In this document: in pieces, positions 16,809 to 24,074 of the stretch | How positions within the stretch are numbered: the stretch's first letter is position 1 | Layout of the letters: each line of letters starts with the position of its first letter | DNA from: an uncultured Ruminococcus sp. | GTDB taxonomy: Bacteria; Bacillota; Clostridia; Oscillospirales; Ruminococcaceae | Assembly (NCBI GenBank): GCA_900543105.1 | Contig: UQQA01000010.1 | Location: forward strand, 1 to 34,400 | Reading direction: 5' to 3' | DNA length: 34,400 nucleotides | Translations under genes and position numbers: made by a program | The notes under the pieces: generated by a model | The model's database searches: none | Told to the model about the DNA's origin: nothing | Seen by the model: only the letters and a program-made list of their open reading frames with translations

Positions 16809-18164
16809 TTAGAAAGGCATATTGCTGTGCTTCTTAGGAAGACGCTTGTTAAGACGCTTGCCTGCCATAAGTTCAAGAACGGACTGAATCTTAGCTCTTG
16901 CTTCATCGGAAGTGATAACAGCATCGACACAGCCTTTTTCAGCAGCAGCGAAAGCAGATGCTTCATTTTCTGCATATTCAGCAGCGATCTTGTTTCTTTC
17001 AGCCTTTACATCAGCTGCGCCCTTGAGCTTGTCGTGGTAAAGGAACTCAGCAGCCGTAACGGGAGCAACAGGAGAAATTACAGCATTTGGATATGCAAAT
17101 GTCATATCAGCATTAGCTGTTCCGAGCGCTACCATTGCAGAGCCGATAGCGTTGCCTGTAACAACGGAAACCTTAACGGTAGTAGCTTCTGCATAAGCAT
17201 TTGCAAGCTTTGCAAGATCACGGATATTGTCATTATTTTCAAAGCCTTCTGTATCGATAACAGTTACAACAGGAATAGAGAAAGCATCGCAGGTTCTTAC
17301 AAAACGTGCAAGCTTGGAGCTGTCATCGGAAGTGAGATTATCAGCAGTCTTGTTTGTTGCGGCGATACCAACAACAGAACCGCCGAGGGTTGCAAGAGCT
17401 GTGTATGAAGCCTTGCCGAACTCCTTGGAAAGTTCGATAACGCTGCCTTCGTCTGCAAGAGCCTCAGCAACGTCTGCTGCCTTTCCGTCTGCAGCCTTTG
17501 TTGGGGCAGTAAATTCAAATTCGGGAGCAACTGCGAGGTTGTTTGCAGGGAGAAGAGAAAGTATATCTCTTGCGCTCTTTACAGCTGCAGCATCGTCCTT
17601 TGCAAGTACGGAAACACCGCCGAGCTTTGCAGCATCAGCACCGTTCTTTCCCTCACCTGCTGTGAGATAGACAGCGCTGTTTTCTGTAGCAACAACAAAA
17701 TCGGAAGATGCAGCGATAAGAGCCGCACTACCTACGCAAGTGCCTGCGATAACAGCGATCTGTGGAACAACGCCCGAAAGATTATTTGTATAAGCGAGAA
17801 TTTCGCTGTAAGAAGCAATAGCGTCAGCGCCATCGGTAACTACAGCACCGTTGGAATCAAAAATTCCAACAACGGGAACACCATTTCTTGATGCGAGTTC
17901 ATAAACCTTGCAGATCTTAGCTGCAACAGTCTTTGTAACAGCACCGTTGTTTATGCTCTTATCCTGAGAAAATGCATAAACAGGGCTTCCGTCCACATAG
18001 CCGTATGCAGTAACAACAGCCGCATCTTCAGCCTTTACAGCGGAATTGATCTCGGTATAAACACCATCGTCGAATAAATCAGTAAGTCTTTCTTTTGCCT
18101 TTGTCGAAGCCGCTGCGTTGTTTTTGTAGTCAGCGAGCTTGGTTTTCTGGCTTTCAGTCAACAT
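16809..18164 (-). CDS. Acyl-CoA carboxyltransferase-like subunit (12S/MmdA type), divergent
   Basis: A crotonase-fold carboxyltransferase of the MmdA/PccB family, normally the subunit that exchanges carboxyl between biotin and an acyl-CoA. Recognisable parts are KERLTDLFDDGVYTEI, YGYVDGSPVYAFSQD, AAKICKVYELASRNGVPVVG, GVVPQIAVI and the terminal KRLNKRLPKKHSNMPF. It is short: 451 residues against about 510. The loops that build the oxyanion holes differ from the usual form: DSNGAVVTDG where DSGGARIQEG is common, GTCVGSA for GPCAGGA, and TGNAIGSAM in the C-terminal half where a YGGA-type loop is expected. A segment after DTEGF is also shortened. Substrate and activity are therefore uncertain. 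The start at 18164 is set by GGAGG 7 bases upstream. An in-frame ATG at 18182 overlaps that site. Confidence 0.8.
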   Translation of the reverse strand: MLTESQKTKLADYKNNAAASTKAKERLTDLFDDGVYTEINSAVKAEDAAVVTAYGYVDGSPVYAFSQDKSINNGAVTKTVAAKICKVYELASRNGVPVVGIFDSNGAVVTDGADAIASYSEILAYTNNLSGVVPQIAVIAGTCVGSAALIAASSDFVVATENSAVYLTAGEGKNGADAAKLGGVSVLAKDDAAAVKSARDILSLLPANNLAVAPEFEFTAPTKAADGKAADVAEALADEGSVIELSKEFGKASYTALATLGGSVVGIAATNKTADNLTSDDSSKLARFVRTCDAFSIPVVTVIDTEGFENNDNIRDLAKLANAYAEATTVKVSVVTGNAIGSAMVALGTANADMTFAYPNAVISPVAPVTAAEFLYHDKLKGAADVKAERNKIAAEYAENEASAFAAAEKGCVDAVITSDEARAKIQSVLELMAGKRLNKRLPKKHSNMPF

Positions 18165-18205
18165 AAACGTTCCTCCGTTCAATACTTAAAATTAAACCAT
18201 TGTAT

Positions 18206-18234
18206 ATTATACACCATTTGATCTTGGTTGGCAA
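18206..18234 (-). promoter_or_regulatory. Sigma-A promoter of the carboxyltransferase operon
   Basis: On the minus strand TTGCCA (18229-18234) and TATAAT (18206-18211) are separated by 17 bases, about 40 bases before the 12S-like gene. The -35 box lies inside a 17-base inverted repeat. Confidence 0.75.
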
Positions 18235-18237
18235 GAT
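18221..18237. promoter_or_regulatory. Inverted repeat on the -35 box (possible operator)
   Basis: ATCTTG-GTTGG-CAAGAT is a perfect 6-bp inverted repeat with a 5-base centre that covers the -35 box of the carboxyltransferase operon. No T run follows on either strand, so it is not a terminator. A repressor binding site is the natural reading, but the regulator is unknown. Confidence 0.45.
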
Positions 18238-18280
18238 TAAATCTATTATATTTTCAATTTGTTCATATTTTGTGATAATT

Positions 18281-19009
18281 TTACTGTTCATTGACAGCAT
18301 TGCGAAGCGCTTTTACCTCTTCTGCGGTAAGTTCACGCCATGTTCCTGGTTTGAGCATACCAAGCTTTACGGGACCTATAGCCGTTCTGCGAAGACGGGC
18401 AACTTCAAGTCCGACAGCTTCACACATCTTACGGATCTGGCGGTTTCTGCCCTCACGGATTATTATGCGAAGCACTACTCTGCCCTCCTGCTCGTCAAGA
18501 ACCTCAACGTTTGCAGGAAGCGTCTTTCTTCCGTCGATCTCAACACCTGCGGTGAGCCGAACGAGCTGATTTTCGGTTATGGACGGGCGAACCGTAACAC
18601 GGTAGGTTTTTGAGATATGGCGGCTCGGGTGCATGATATCATTTGCGAATTTTCCGTCATTCGTAAAAAGCAGCATACCCTCGGAATTTCTGTCAAGTCT
18701 TCCTATCGGATAAACCCTCTCATCAAGACCTGTAAGGAGTTCCGTAACACATTTTCTGTCGAGTTCGTCCGACATTGTTGTCACATATCCTCTCGGCTTA
18801 TTGAGCATAATGTAGTATTTTTTGCGCTTCTTTTCAAGGTAAATACGCTCACCGTTGACGGTTATAACGTCGTTGTAAGTTGCGCCGTCACCGATAGATG
18901 CAGGGTGTCCGTTGACCTTGACCTTTCCGTTGATTATAAACTCCTCAGCCTTTCGGCGCGAGCATAATCCGCTCTCGGAAATGAGCTTTTGCAGTCTTAT
19001 TTTTTCCAC
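18281..19009 (-). CDS. rluB: Ribosomal large subunit pseudouridine synthase B
   Basis: Makes pseudouridine in 23S rRNA (position 2605 in E. coli). The S4 RNA-binding domain (about residues 3-55, RLQKLISESGLCSRRKAEE) is followed by the RsuA/RluB catalytic domain with the active-site Asp in YPIGRLDRNSEGM. The length of 242 is typical. In Bacillus subtilis rluB also lies near scpA, scpB and dacB. Here it is the last gene of that operon, 15 bases after the carboxypeptidase gene. Confidence 0.92.
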   Translation of the reverse strand: MEKIRLQKLISESGLCSRRKAEEFIINGKVKVNGHPASIGDGATYNDVITVNGERIYLEKKRKKYYIMLNKPRGYVTTMSDELDRKCVTELLTGLDERVYPIGRLDRNSEGMLLFTNDGKFANDIMHPSRHISKTYRVTVRPSITENQLVRLTAGVEIDGRKTLPANVEVLDEQEGRVVLRIIIREGRNRQIRKMCEAVGLEVARLRRTAIGPVKLGMLKPGTWRELTAEEVKALRNAVNEQ

Positions 19010-19023
19010 AATTCTTCTCCTTT

Positions 19024-20160
19024 TTATTCAAAAAGCTTTTTAAGCATATCTATCAAACTATTATACAAAGATTTTTTTACATCACCGGTTTTATAGGGAC
19101 AGCTTTCATCGGCAACTATCACACGTCTGCACAAAACATCTCCATAAGCGCTGTACTCGACATATCCGACTTCATCGCCCTCCATAATCGGAGCATATAC
19201 GAAATCCGGAATAAATATTTTTTCCGTTATGTCGGGCAGCGAACCGTTCACCGAGGTAAACATGGGTGCTTCGGAAAGCCTGCACTTCATACTGTCAGAT
19301 GTTCCACCGACAAGTCCAACACTGAATTTATCTGTAAAGTTATTAGGCTTAACACGTTTCGTACAAAAAAAACCCGTTTCAAACATTTTGATATGGTCGT
19401 TCCAGTCGTCCGAAGCATTGAGTGTAACGGCAATAAGCTTTACGCCGTCCTTTTCGGCAGCCGAAACAAGGCAACGCCCTGCTTCATCGGTAAAACCCGT
19501 CTTTACTCCGATGCAGTATTGATATTTCGTCAGCAAACGATTCGTATTCGAAAGATATTTATCCGACTGAAAGCCGTCCGAAGAAAGTTTTATGCTCTTC
19601 GTTCGGCATATCTCGCAGAAACGCTCGTTTTTAAGTGCCTCTCTTGTGAGCAGCGCCATATCGTAAGCCGTTGAGTAATGTTTTTCATCATGAAGTCCCG
19701 AAGGCGTGACAAAATTCGAGTTGTTCATACCGATCTTGGATGCTCTGCGGTTCATTCGCTGCGCAAAGCTTTCAAAGCTGCCGCTTATAAGAAGTGCCGC
19801 CGTATTAGCCGCATCATTGCCCGACGGGAGCATCATTCCATAGCAAAGTTCATTCTTTGTAACGCTTTCACCGAAGCAAAGTCCCATTGACGAACCCTCT
19901 GTCATAAGAGCATCATCGGGAACGGCATAAACTTTGTCAAGATCACCGCTTTCAAGCGTCAGCAAAGTTGTCATTATCTTTGTCGTACTCGCCATAGGGA
20001 GCTTTTGGCTCTCGTTTTTGGCAAGAATTATCGTTCCCGTTTCGGCTTCGATAAGCACAGCAGCCTTAGCGGAAAGCGAGATATTTTCTGCGGCATTCGT
20101 CTTAGGTGTAAAGGCAAACAGCGTTACGCACGACAGCACCGCAGCAATTATTTTTTTCAT
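19024..20160 (-). CDS. D-alanyl-D-alanine carboxypeptidase (DacB/DacF type)
   Basis: Low-molecular-weight penicillin-binding protein that trims the terminal D-Ala of peptidoglycan stems outside the membrane. The signal peptide covers about residues 1-23 (MKKIIAAVLSCVTLFAF). Catalytic motifs are STTK (Ser58, Lys61), PSGND and VKTG. A C-terminal beta domain and an amphipathic end (SLYNSLIDMLKKLFE) suit membrane association. The start at 20160 has GGTGG about 7 bases upstream. An in-frame GTG at 20175 would spoil the signal peptide. The location with ytfJ and scpAB suggests a role in vegetative or spore peptidoglycan. Which of DacB or DacF it matches best cannot be settled by eye. Confidence 0.9.
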   Translation of the reverse strand: MKKIIAAVLSCVTLFAFTPKTNAAENISLSAKAAVLIEAETGTIILAKNESQKLPMASTTKIMTTLLTLESGDLDKVYAVPDDALMTEGSSMGLCFGESVTKNELCYGMMLPSGNDAANTAALLISGSFESFAQRMNRRASKIGMNNSNFVTPSGLHDEKHYSTAYDMALLTREALKNERFCEICRTKSIKLSSDGFQSDKYLSNTNRLLTKYQYCIGVKTGFTDEAGRCLVSAAEKDGVKLIAVTLNASDDWNDHIKMFETGFFCTKRVKPNNFTDKFSVGLVGGTSDSMKCRLSEAPMFTSVNGSLPDITEKIFIPDFVYAPIMEGDEVGYVEYSAYGDVLCRRVIVADESCPYKTGDVKKSLYNSLIDMLKKLFE

Positions 20161-20216
20161 AGCATACACCACCAAATTTATAATAAGCAGTACATACTAT
20201 GATAAAAAAGTGGGTT

Positions 20217-20699
20217 TTAGAAATCAAATTCCGACGAACTGTTAGGTTTTTTGTTCGTCGTTTCGGGTTCGTCATCGAGAGAAAGATTAAGTCCCTCTGT
20301 ATTGATGTCGGGAGTTACGCCAAGAGGTTCATCGTCAGCCTTTTTCTTGCTGAAAAGTCCCTGCACCTTGTCAAAAAGTTCCGGAACGAGATTAACGATC
20401 GCACCCGCAGAGGACTTGTCCTGATTGATCTGGAGAAGCTTTACATCACCGTTTGCAACAACAATAAATGCGATAGGCTGGATTGTAACTCCGCCGCCCG
20501 TACCGCCGCCGAAAAGCTCGCTGCTCGTCTTTGACGGAAGATCGGAACCGCCTGCCGCAAAACCGTAGGAAACCTTTGATACAGGGATTATTGTAACGCC
20601 GTCAAGCTTTATCGGGTCGCCGATTATAGTATCGGCATCGGAAAGCTCCTTGACCTTATCGAGTGATGTCCTGACTAAATCTTTTACTTTATCGTCCAT
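20217..20699 (-). CDS. ytfJ: GerW-family sporulation protein (YtfJ)
   Basis: Member of the GerW/YtfJ family (Pfam PF09579). In Bacillus this protein is needed for normal spore germination. Typical features are GDPIKLDGVTIIPVSKVSYGF, the Gly-rich turns GFAAGGSD and FGGGTGGGVTIQPIAF, and VPELFDKV. The 160-residue product has a polar tail of about 35 residues after the conserved core. It follows the DUF2953 gene, which matches the Bacillus ytfI-ytfJ pair. With spoVM it points to a spore-forming lineage. Confidence 0.9.
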   Translation of the reverse strand: MDDKVKDLVRTSLDKVKELSDADTIIGDPIKLDGVTIIPVSKVSYGFAAGGSDLPSKTSSELFGGGTGGGVTIQPIAFIVVANGDVKLLQINQDKSSAGAIVNLVPELFDKVQGLFSKKKADDEPLGVTPDINTEGLNLSLDDEPETTNKKPNSSSEFDF

Positions 20700-20724
20700 T
20701 ATTTTTATCCTTTCTGCCTGAAAA

Positions 20725-21492
20725 TCAAGCCGTTAAGTTTTCATATTTTTTATCTGAATCGGAGCTGTTCAGTGACGCACCGAGTTCATCTATCTTCTCT
20801 TTGTTTTTCATATACCCGAAAAGCACTCCGAGCAGAAGTCCCACAGCCGTTCCAAGTCCGAGCGTTACATTTGCGGTACAGTCGTAGCTGCTTTTTCCCG
20901 ACTCGAATTCACAGCCGATATCGACAGTTTTTACGGAAACTCTGAACATAAGCTTTAACAGCGCAATGCCGTTATAAACAGCCGTGCTGACTTTTCCGTA
21001 ATTCACAGCAGCTTCGCAGGCATCTTCACCGCTTATAACAAAATCGATCATAAGATTTGTTATTTTTATGCTCTTGAAAAACTTGGTGAAAAACTTTTTT
21101 ACGGTTTCCCACAGCAGCTTTAACTGCTCAATACGAACCTTTATCATATTGAATGTCTCGGAAAGCTTCTTTTTATCCTTTTCCGAAACGTCAGGATCAG
21201 CAGCTTCGTCAGCCGTCTGTTCAATAAAATCTTCTGCCTCGCTGACAGCTTCCTTTGCATCGGCTGAAAGCTCAACGTTTTCCGCCGAACCGTTATCTTC
21301 GGGCAGTGACTTCTTTTTCTTTCGTCTTTTGCGCTTCGGCTTCTTTCCTTTGAACGGAAATACTGTAAAGCAGAGATACTTTACCTTGAAATCAAGCACT
21401 CCACTGAGATATTTCAGCTCAACACGTATCTTCGCCTTGAATAAAAGAAAAAGCAAGAGCACTATCACCGCTATTATAATAAGTGCTGTCAT
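20725..21492 (-). CDS. DUF2953 membrane-associated protein (YtfI-like)
   Basis: Uncharacterised family found next to ytfJ. There is one N-terminal membrane helix (about residues 2-19), a short beta region, then a strongly basic stretch (KKPKRKRRKKKK, about 53-65) followed by an acidic one up to about residue 105. The conserved DUF2953 core is in the second half, including VNYGKVSTAVYNGIALLK. Another hydrophobic segment (about 208-230, LGLGTAVGLLLGVLFGYM) precedes a polar tail. The start is 5 bases after the scpB stop. The role is unknown; its steady pairing with ytfJ suggests a sporulation or germination link (inference). Confidence 0.75.
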   Translation of the reverse strand: MTALIIIAVIVLLLFLLFKAKIRVELKYLSGVLDFKVKYLCFTVFPFKGKKPKRKRRKKKKSLPEDNGSAENVELSADAKEAVSEAEDFIEQTADEAADPDVSEKDKKKLSETFNMIKVRIEQLKLLWETVKKFFTKFFKSIKITNLMIDFVISGEDACEAAVNYGKVSTAVYNGIALLKLMFRVSVKTVDIGCEFESGKSSYDCTANVTLGLGTAVGLLLGVLFGYMKNKEKIDELGASLNSSDSDKKYENLTA

Positions 21493-21497
21493 AAGAC

Positions 21498-22091
21498 CTA
21501 TTCCTTCGATTCTTCCGCTTCTTCGGAAATGTCAGCTTCGTTTTCCTTTATAAGAAGCTCATCAAAGCTTACCTGTGAATCTCCGTTCGGAACGGCAGGC
21601 AGATCATCAAGCGAGGAAAGCTGAAAGCTTCGCAGGAACGCCGCTGTTGTTTTATATGCGATAGGCCGTCCCGGAACATCAAGCCTTCCTGCTTCTTCAA
21701 GCAGATTTTTCTCAACAAGCGAATTTACAACGCTTGAACTGTCCGTTCCTCTGATATGCTCAACAAAGCCCTTGGTAACAGGCTGATTGTAAGCGATTAT
21801 CGTAAGGACTTCCATTGCCGCAGGTGAAAGCGGAGCGGCTTTTCGTGTTTCCATTGCCGCACGGATATAGTCTATAAATTTCTCACGGGCGCAGAGCTGA
21901 TAGCTGTCCGAAAGCTTGATTATCATCAATGCGCTTTCGTTCTCCTCATAGCGGTCGTTAAGCATATTTATTATCTTTTCTATCGTTTCCTCTTCGATGC
22001 CCGAAGCCTGCACAAGCCTTGATTTTTCTATCGGGTCGCCGCTCGCAAAAAGTATGGCTTCAACTATCGAAAGTTCTTCATTCAATCTCAT
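21498..22091 (-). CDS. scpB: Segregation and condensation protein B
   Basis: Winged-helix kleisin-interacting subunit of the bacterial SMC condensin. The protein starts SIVEAILFASGDPIEKSRL and contains the family segment AALSPAAMEVLTIIAYNQPVTKGFVEHIRG, then GRPIAYKTTAAFLRSF. The length of 197 residues includes an acidic tail. It is directly downstream of scpA, and the two proteins form a complex with SMC for chromosome compaction and segregation. smc itself is not in the window. Confidence 0.95.
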   Translation of the reverse strand: MRLNEELSIVEAILFASGDPIEKSRLVQASGIEEETIEKIINMLNDRYEENESALMIIKLSDSYQLCAREKFIDYIRAAMETRKAAPLSPAAMEVLTIIAYNQPVTKGFVEHIRGTDSSSVVNSLVEKNLLEEAGRLDVPGRPIAYKTTAAFLRSFQLSSLDDLPAVPNGDSQVSFDELLIKENEADISEEAEESKE

Positions 22092-22109
22092 TTTAAGGTC
22101 ATTTCCCCT

Positions 22110-22853
22110 TTAATTATAGGTGGGAGTTTCATTTTCCGTCGGTTGTGACGGCTTTACATAGTCTTTGTTGAAAACTATCTCGCTGTTGTCATCGTTGAGC
22201 AGAATTCGCCCCGATTTCGTCAGTTCAAGTATCGCAAGGAACACCGCTACTCTCTCAGAACGGTCGGTCAGACCGTCAAAAAGGCTGTCAGTCATACATT
22301 TTCCTGTTTTATAAAGATTTCGCAGGACATAGACGATCTTCGAGGTAACGGAAACTATCTTTTTCTTTACAATAGTGTTAAACGAATCAAGCTTTATCGG
22401 CTCTTCGGGCTTTTTTGCGCCGATATTTTTATACGCCGCAAGCAGCTCCTCAGGGTCGTGGATAAGCGGATAAGTGTTGTCAAATTCGATGTGCATACGC
22501 TTTCGCACGGTGATATTGTTGCCGATATAGCGCTGCTGCATAAGTCCGGAAGCGAGCTTACAGAGCGAATATTCGATAAGCCGTCCCTCCAGCTCTTTCT
22601 TCATAACTTCCGCCTCTTCCCTTGACGGCAGGAGCGAAACTGTTTTCATATACACGAGCTGCGCAGCCATTTCAAGGAACTCGCCTGCACTCTCCATATC
22701 CTTGTCAACAGCCTTGTCAATGTATTCAAGATACTGGTCAACGAGCATTACTATCGGTATATCGTTGATATTCAGTTTATGCTTTGATATAAGGTGCAGA
22801 AGCAGGTCGAGCGGTCCTTCAAACACCTCAAGCTTAAAAGAAATTGTTTCCAA
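22110..22853 (-). CDS. scpA: Segregation and condensation protein A (kleisin)
   Basis: Kleisin subunit that bridges the SMC heads and binds ScpB. The hallmark N-terminus FKLEVFEGPLDLLLHLI is followed by MAAQLVYMKTVSLLP. A C-terminal winged helix (about residues 170-235, including FLAILELTKSGRI) follows. The length of 247 is usual. The start codon is TTG at 22853, one base after the stop of the site-2 protease gene. Only a weak GGGGT precedes it, so translation probably depends on ribosomes finishing the upstream gene. Confidence 0.94.
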   Translation of the reverse strand: METISFKLEVFEGPLDLLLHLISKHKLNINDIPIVMLVDQYLEYIDKAVDKDMESAGEFLEMAAQLVYMKTVSLLPSREEAEVMKKELEGRLIEYSLCKLASGLMQQRYIGNNITVRKRMHIEFDNTYPLIHDPEELLAAYKNIGAKKPEEPIKLDSFNTIVKKKIVSVTSKIVYVLRNLYKTGKCMTDSLFDGLTDRSERVAVFLAILELTKSGRILLNDDNSEIVFNKDYVKPSQPTENETPTYN

Positions 22854-22854
22854 A

Positions 22855-23547
22855 TCAGATTACCCCGATATTACTTTTTATAAACAGGTTTGCAATAAGG
22901 TCTACCCAGTTCGTAAGCTGCCACAGCACGTTTGTTGTTCCGTTCTGTAAAAATGCAAGCGGCTTATCGAGCAAGCCTAAAAATACGACAATGAACAGCA
23001 CTCCGAAGATATAGCGCTCATATTTCATTATGCCGAAGTACTTATCCTGCGGCAGAAATAAGGTCAAAATCCTTGAACCGTCAAGCGGCGGTATCGGAAG
23101 AAGATTGAAAACGGCAAGTCCGATGTTAAGAACCGCGCCATACTCAAAGATATACTCAAAAATGCTCAATGCTGTACTTGAACCTTTTACAAACTCAACT
23201 ATATAAAGCACACGGAAAGCTATCATCGAAAGATACGCCAATATAAGGTTTGAAACAGGTCCTGCAAGTGAGGAAACAGCCATTCCGACCTTTGGATTTT
23301 TGAATTTCCGTGCATCGATAGGAACAGGTTTAGCCGCACCTACGCCGACAAAAAGCATAAAAAGCGCACCCCAAAGGCTTATGTGCTTTGCAGGATTAAG
23401 GCTTATTCTGCCTTGCTTTTTGGCGGTATCATCGCCGAGCCAGTATGCCACAATACCGTGTGCAGATTCATGGACAGGGAATGCGACCATTAAAACTATA
23501 AGACGAACGAGAAACGAAAGCAGCCGTCCCGATAAAATTGTACTCAT
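22855..23547 (-). CDS. Site-2 protease family protein (M50 metallopeptidase)
   Basis: Small intramembrane zinc protease. From ATG 23547 the metal motif HESAH gives His26, Glu27 and His30 in the first hydrophobic segment. The third ligand lies in LLPIPPLDGSRIL. About five to six hydrophobic segments are visible in 230 residues, and no PDZ domain is present. This short type commonly precedes scpA in Clostridia. ATG 23547 is chosen because GGAGAG lies 5 bases upstream. The in-frame GTG at 23553 overlaps that site. Substrate unknown. Confidence 0.88.
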   Translation of the reverse strand: MSTILSGRLLSFLVRLIVLMVAFPVHESAHGIVAYWLGDDTAKKQGRISLNPAKHISLWGALFMLFVGVGAAKPVPIDARKFKNPKVGMAVSSLAGPVSNLILAYLSMIAFRVLYIVEFVKGSSTALSIFEYIFEYGAVLNIGLAVFNLLPIPPLDGSRILTLFLPQDKYFGIMKYERYIFGVLFIVVFLGLLDKPLAFLQNGTTNVLWQLTNWVDLIANLFIKSNIGVI

Positions 23548-23588
23548 ATACACTCTCCATACAGAATTTCAAACAACTAATCGGATTC

Positions 23589-23617
23589 ATTATACCATAT
23601 TTAATAAAAAAACACAA
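23589..23617 (-). promoter_or_regulatory. Sigma-A promoter of the site-2 protease/scp operon
   Basis: On the minus strand TTGTGT (23612-23617) and TATAAT (23589-23594, preceded by TGG) are 17 bases apart, about 40 bases before the protease gene. It is back to back with the rpmB promoter in a very A/T-rich divergent region. Confidence 0.75.
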
Positions 23618-23685
23618 GCGATTTTGTTGATTTTCTGTATAAAATAAAAAACTTTGGTTTTTTCTGATTTTTTTTGAAAAAACAC

Positions 23686-23714
23686 TTGCATTTTGATTTT
23701 ACTTGTGGTATAAT
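23686..23714 (+). promoter_or_regulatory. Sigma-A promoter of rpmB
   Basis: TTGCAT (23686-23691), a 17-base spacer and TATAAT (23709-23714) stand 45 bases before the rpmB start codon. Confidence 0.8.
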
Positions 23715-23759
23715 CTTAACGTTGACTATGTAACGATTATAAAAAGGAGGTGTAACCCT

Positions 23760-23948
23760 ATGGCAAAGTGCGAAATTTGCGGAAAGGGTGTTACTTTCGG
23801 TATAAAGGTTTCCCATTCTCACCGTCGTTCAAACAGAACTTGGAAGCCTAATGTTAAGCGCGTAAAGGCAATCGTAAACGGAACTCCTACACATATCTAT
23901 GTATGCTCCAGATGTCTTCGTTCCAATAAGGTTACCCGTGCAGTATAA
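23760..23948 (+). CDS. rpmB: 50S ribosomal protein L28
   Basis: Ribosomal protein L28 of the large subunit, 62 residues. It begins MAKCEICGKG and includes SHSHRRSNRTWKPNVKRV. It is the zinc-binding (C+) form: Cys4-x2-Cys7 and Cys49-x2-Cys52. A near-perfect ribosome site (AAGGAGGTG, 23744-23752) sets the start at 23760. The frame extends upstream, but no better start exists there. It has its own promoter and is followed by two terminator hairpins. In Bacillus rpmB is close to spoVM on the opposite strand; here the two are about 22 kb apart. Confidence 0.97.
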   Translation: MAKCEICGKGVTFGIKVSHSHRRSNRTWKPNVKRVKAIVNGTPTHIYVCSRCLRSNKVTRAV

Positions 23949-23969
23949 TTACCGCAATTGTAATGCATG

Positions 23970-24007
23970 AAAAGGATGCTTTCAAAAGAAGCATCCTTTT
24001 TATTTTA
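23970..24007 (+). terminator. rpmB terminator 1
   Basis: AAAAGGATGCTT and AAGCATCCTTTT form a perfect stem around a short loop, followed by TTATTTTAT. On the minus strand the stem ends in CCTTTTC, so it may also act weakly against transcripts arriving from tyrS. Confidence 0.85.
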
Positions 24008-24030
24008 TCTGAAAATTTTATAACAAAGTT

Positions 24031-24066
24031 CGCCGCAGATGTGATTTTCTGCGGCGTTTTTCGTTT
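24031..24066 (+). terminator. Second hairpin after rpmB, between rpmB and tyrS
   Basis: CGCCGCAG (24031-24038) and CTGCGGCG (24049-24056) form an 8-bp GC-rich stem followed by TTTTTCGTTT on the plus strand. On the minus strand it is the first strong hairpin after tyrS but lacks an immediate T run, so its main orientation appears to be plus. Confidence 0.75.
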
Positions 24067-24074
24067 ATAAGATC

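Noticed and set aside
16227..17408. Long plus-strand open frame (393 codons) opposite the carboxyltransferase genes
   Set aside because: It is Ser/Cys/Arg-rich, has no recognisable motif or ribosome site, and lies antisense to three well-identified genes whose codon bias (Ala-rich) leaves the opposite strand open.
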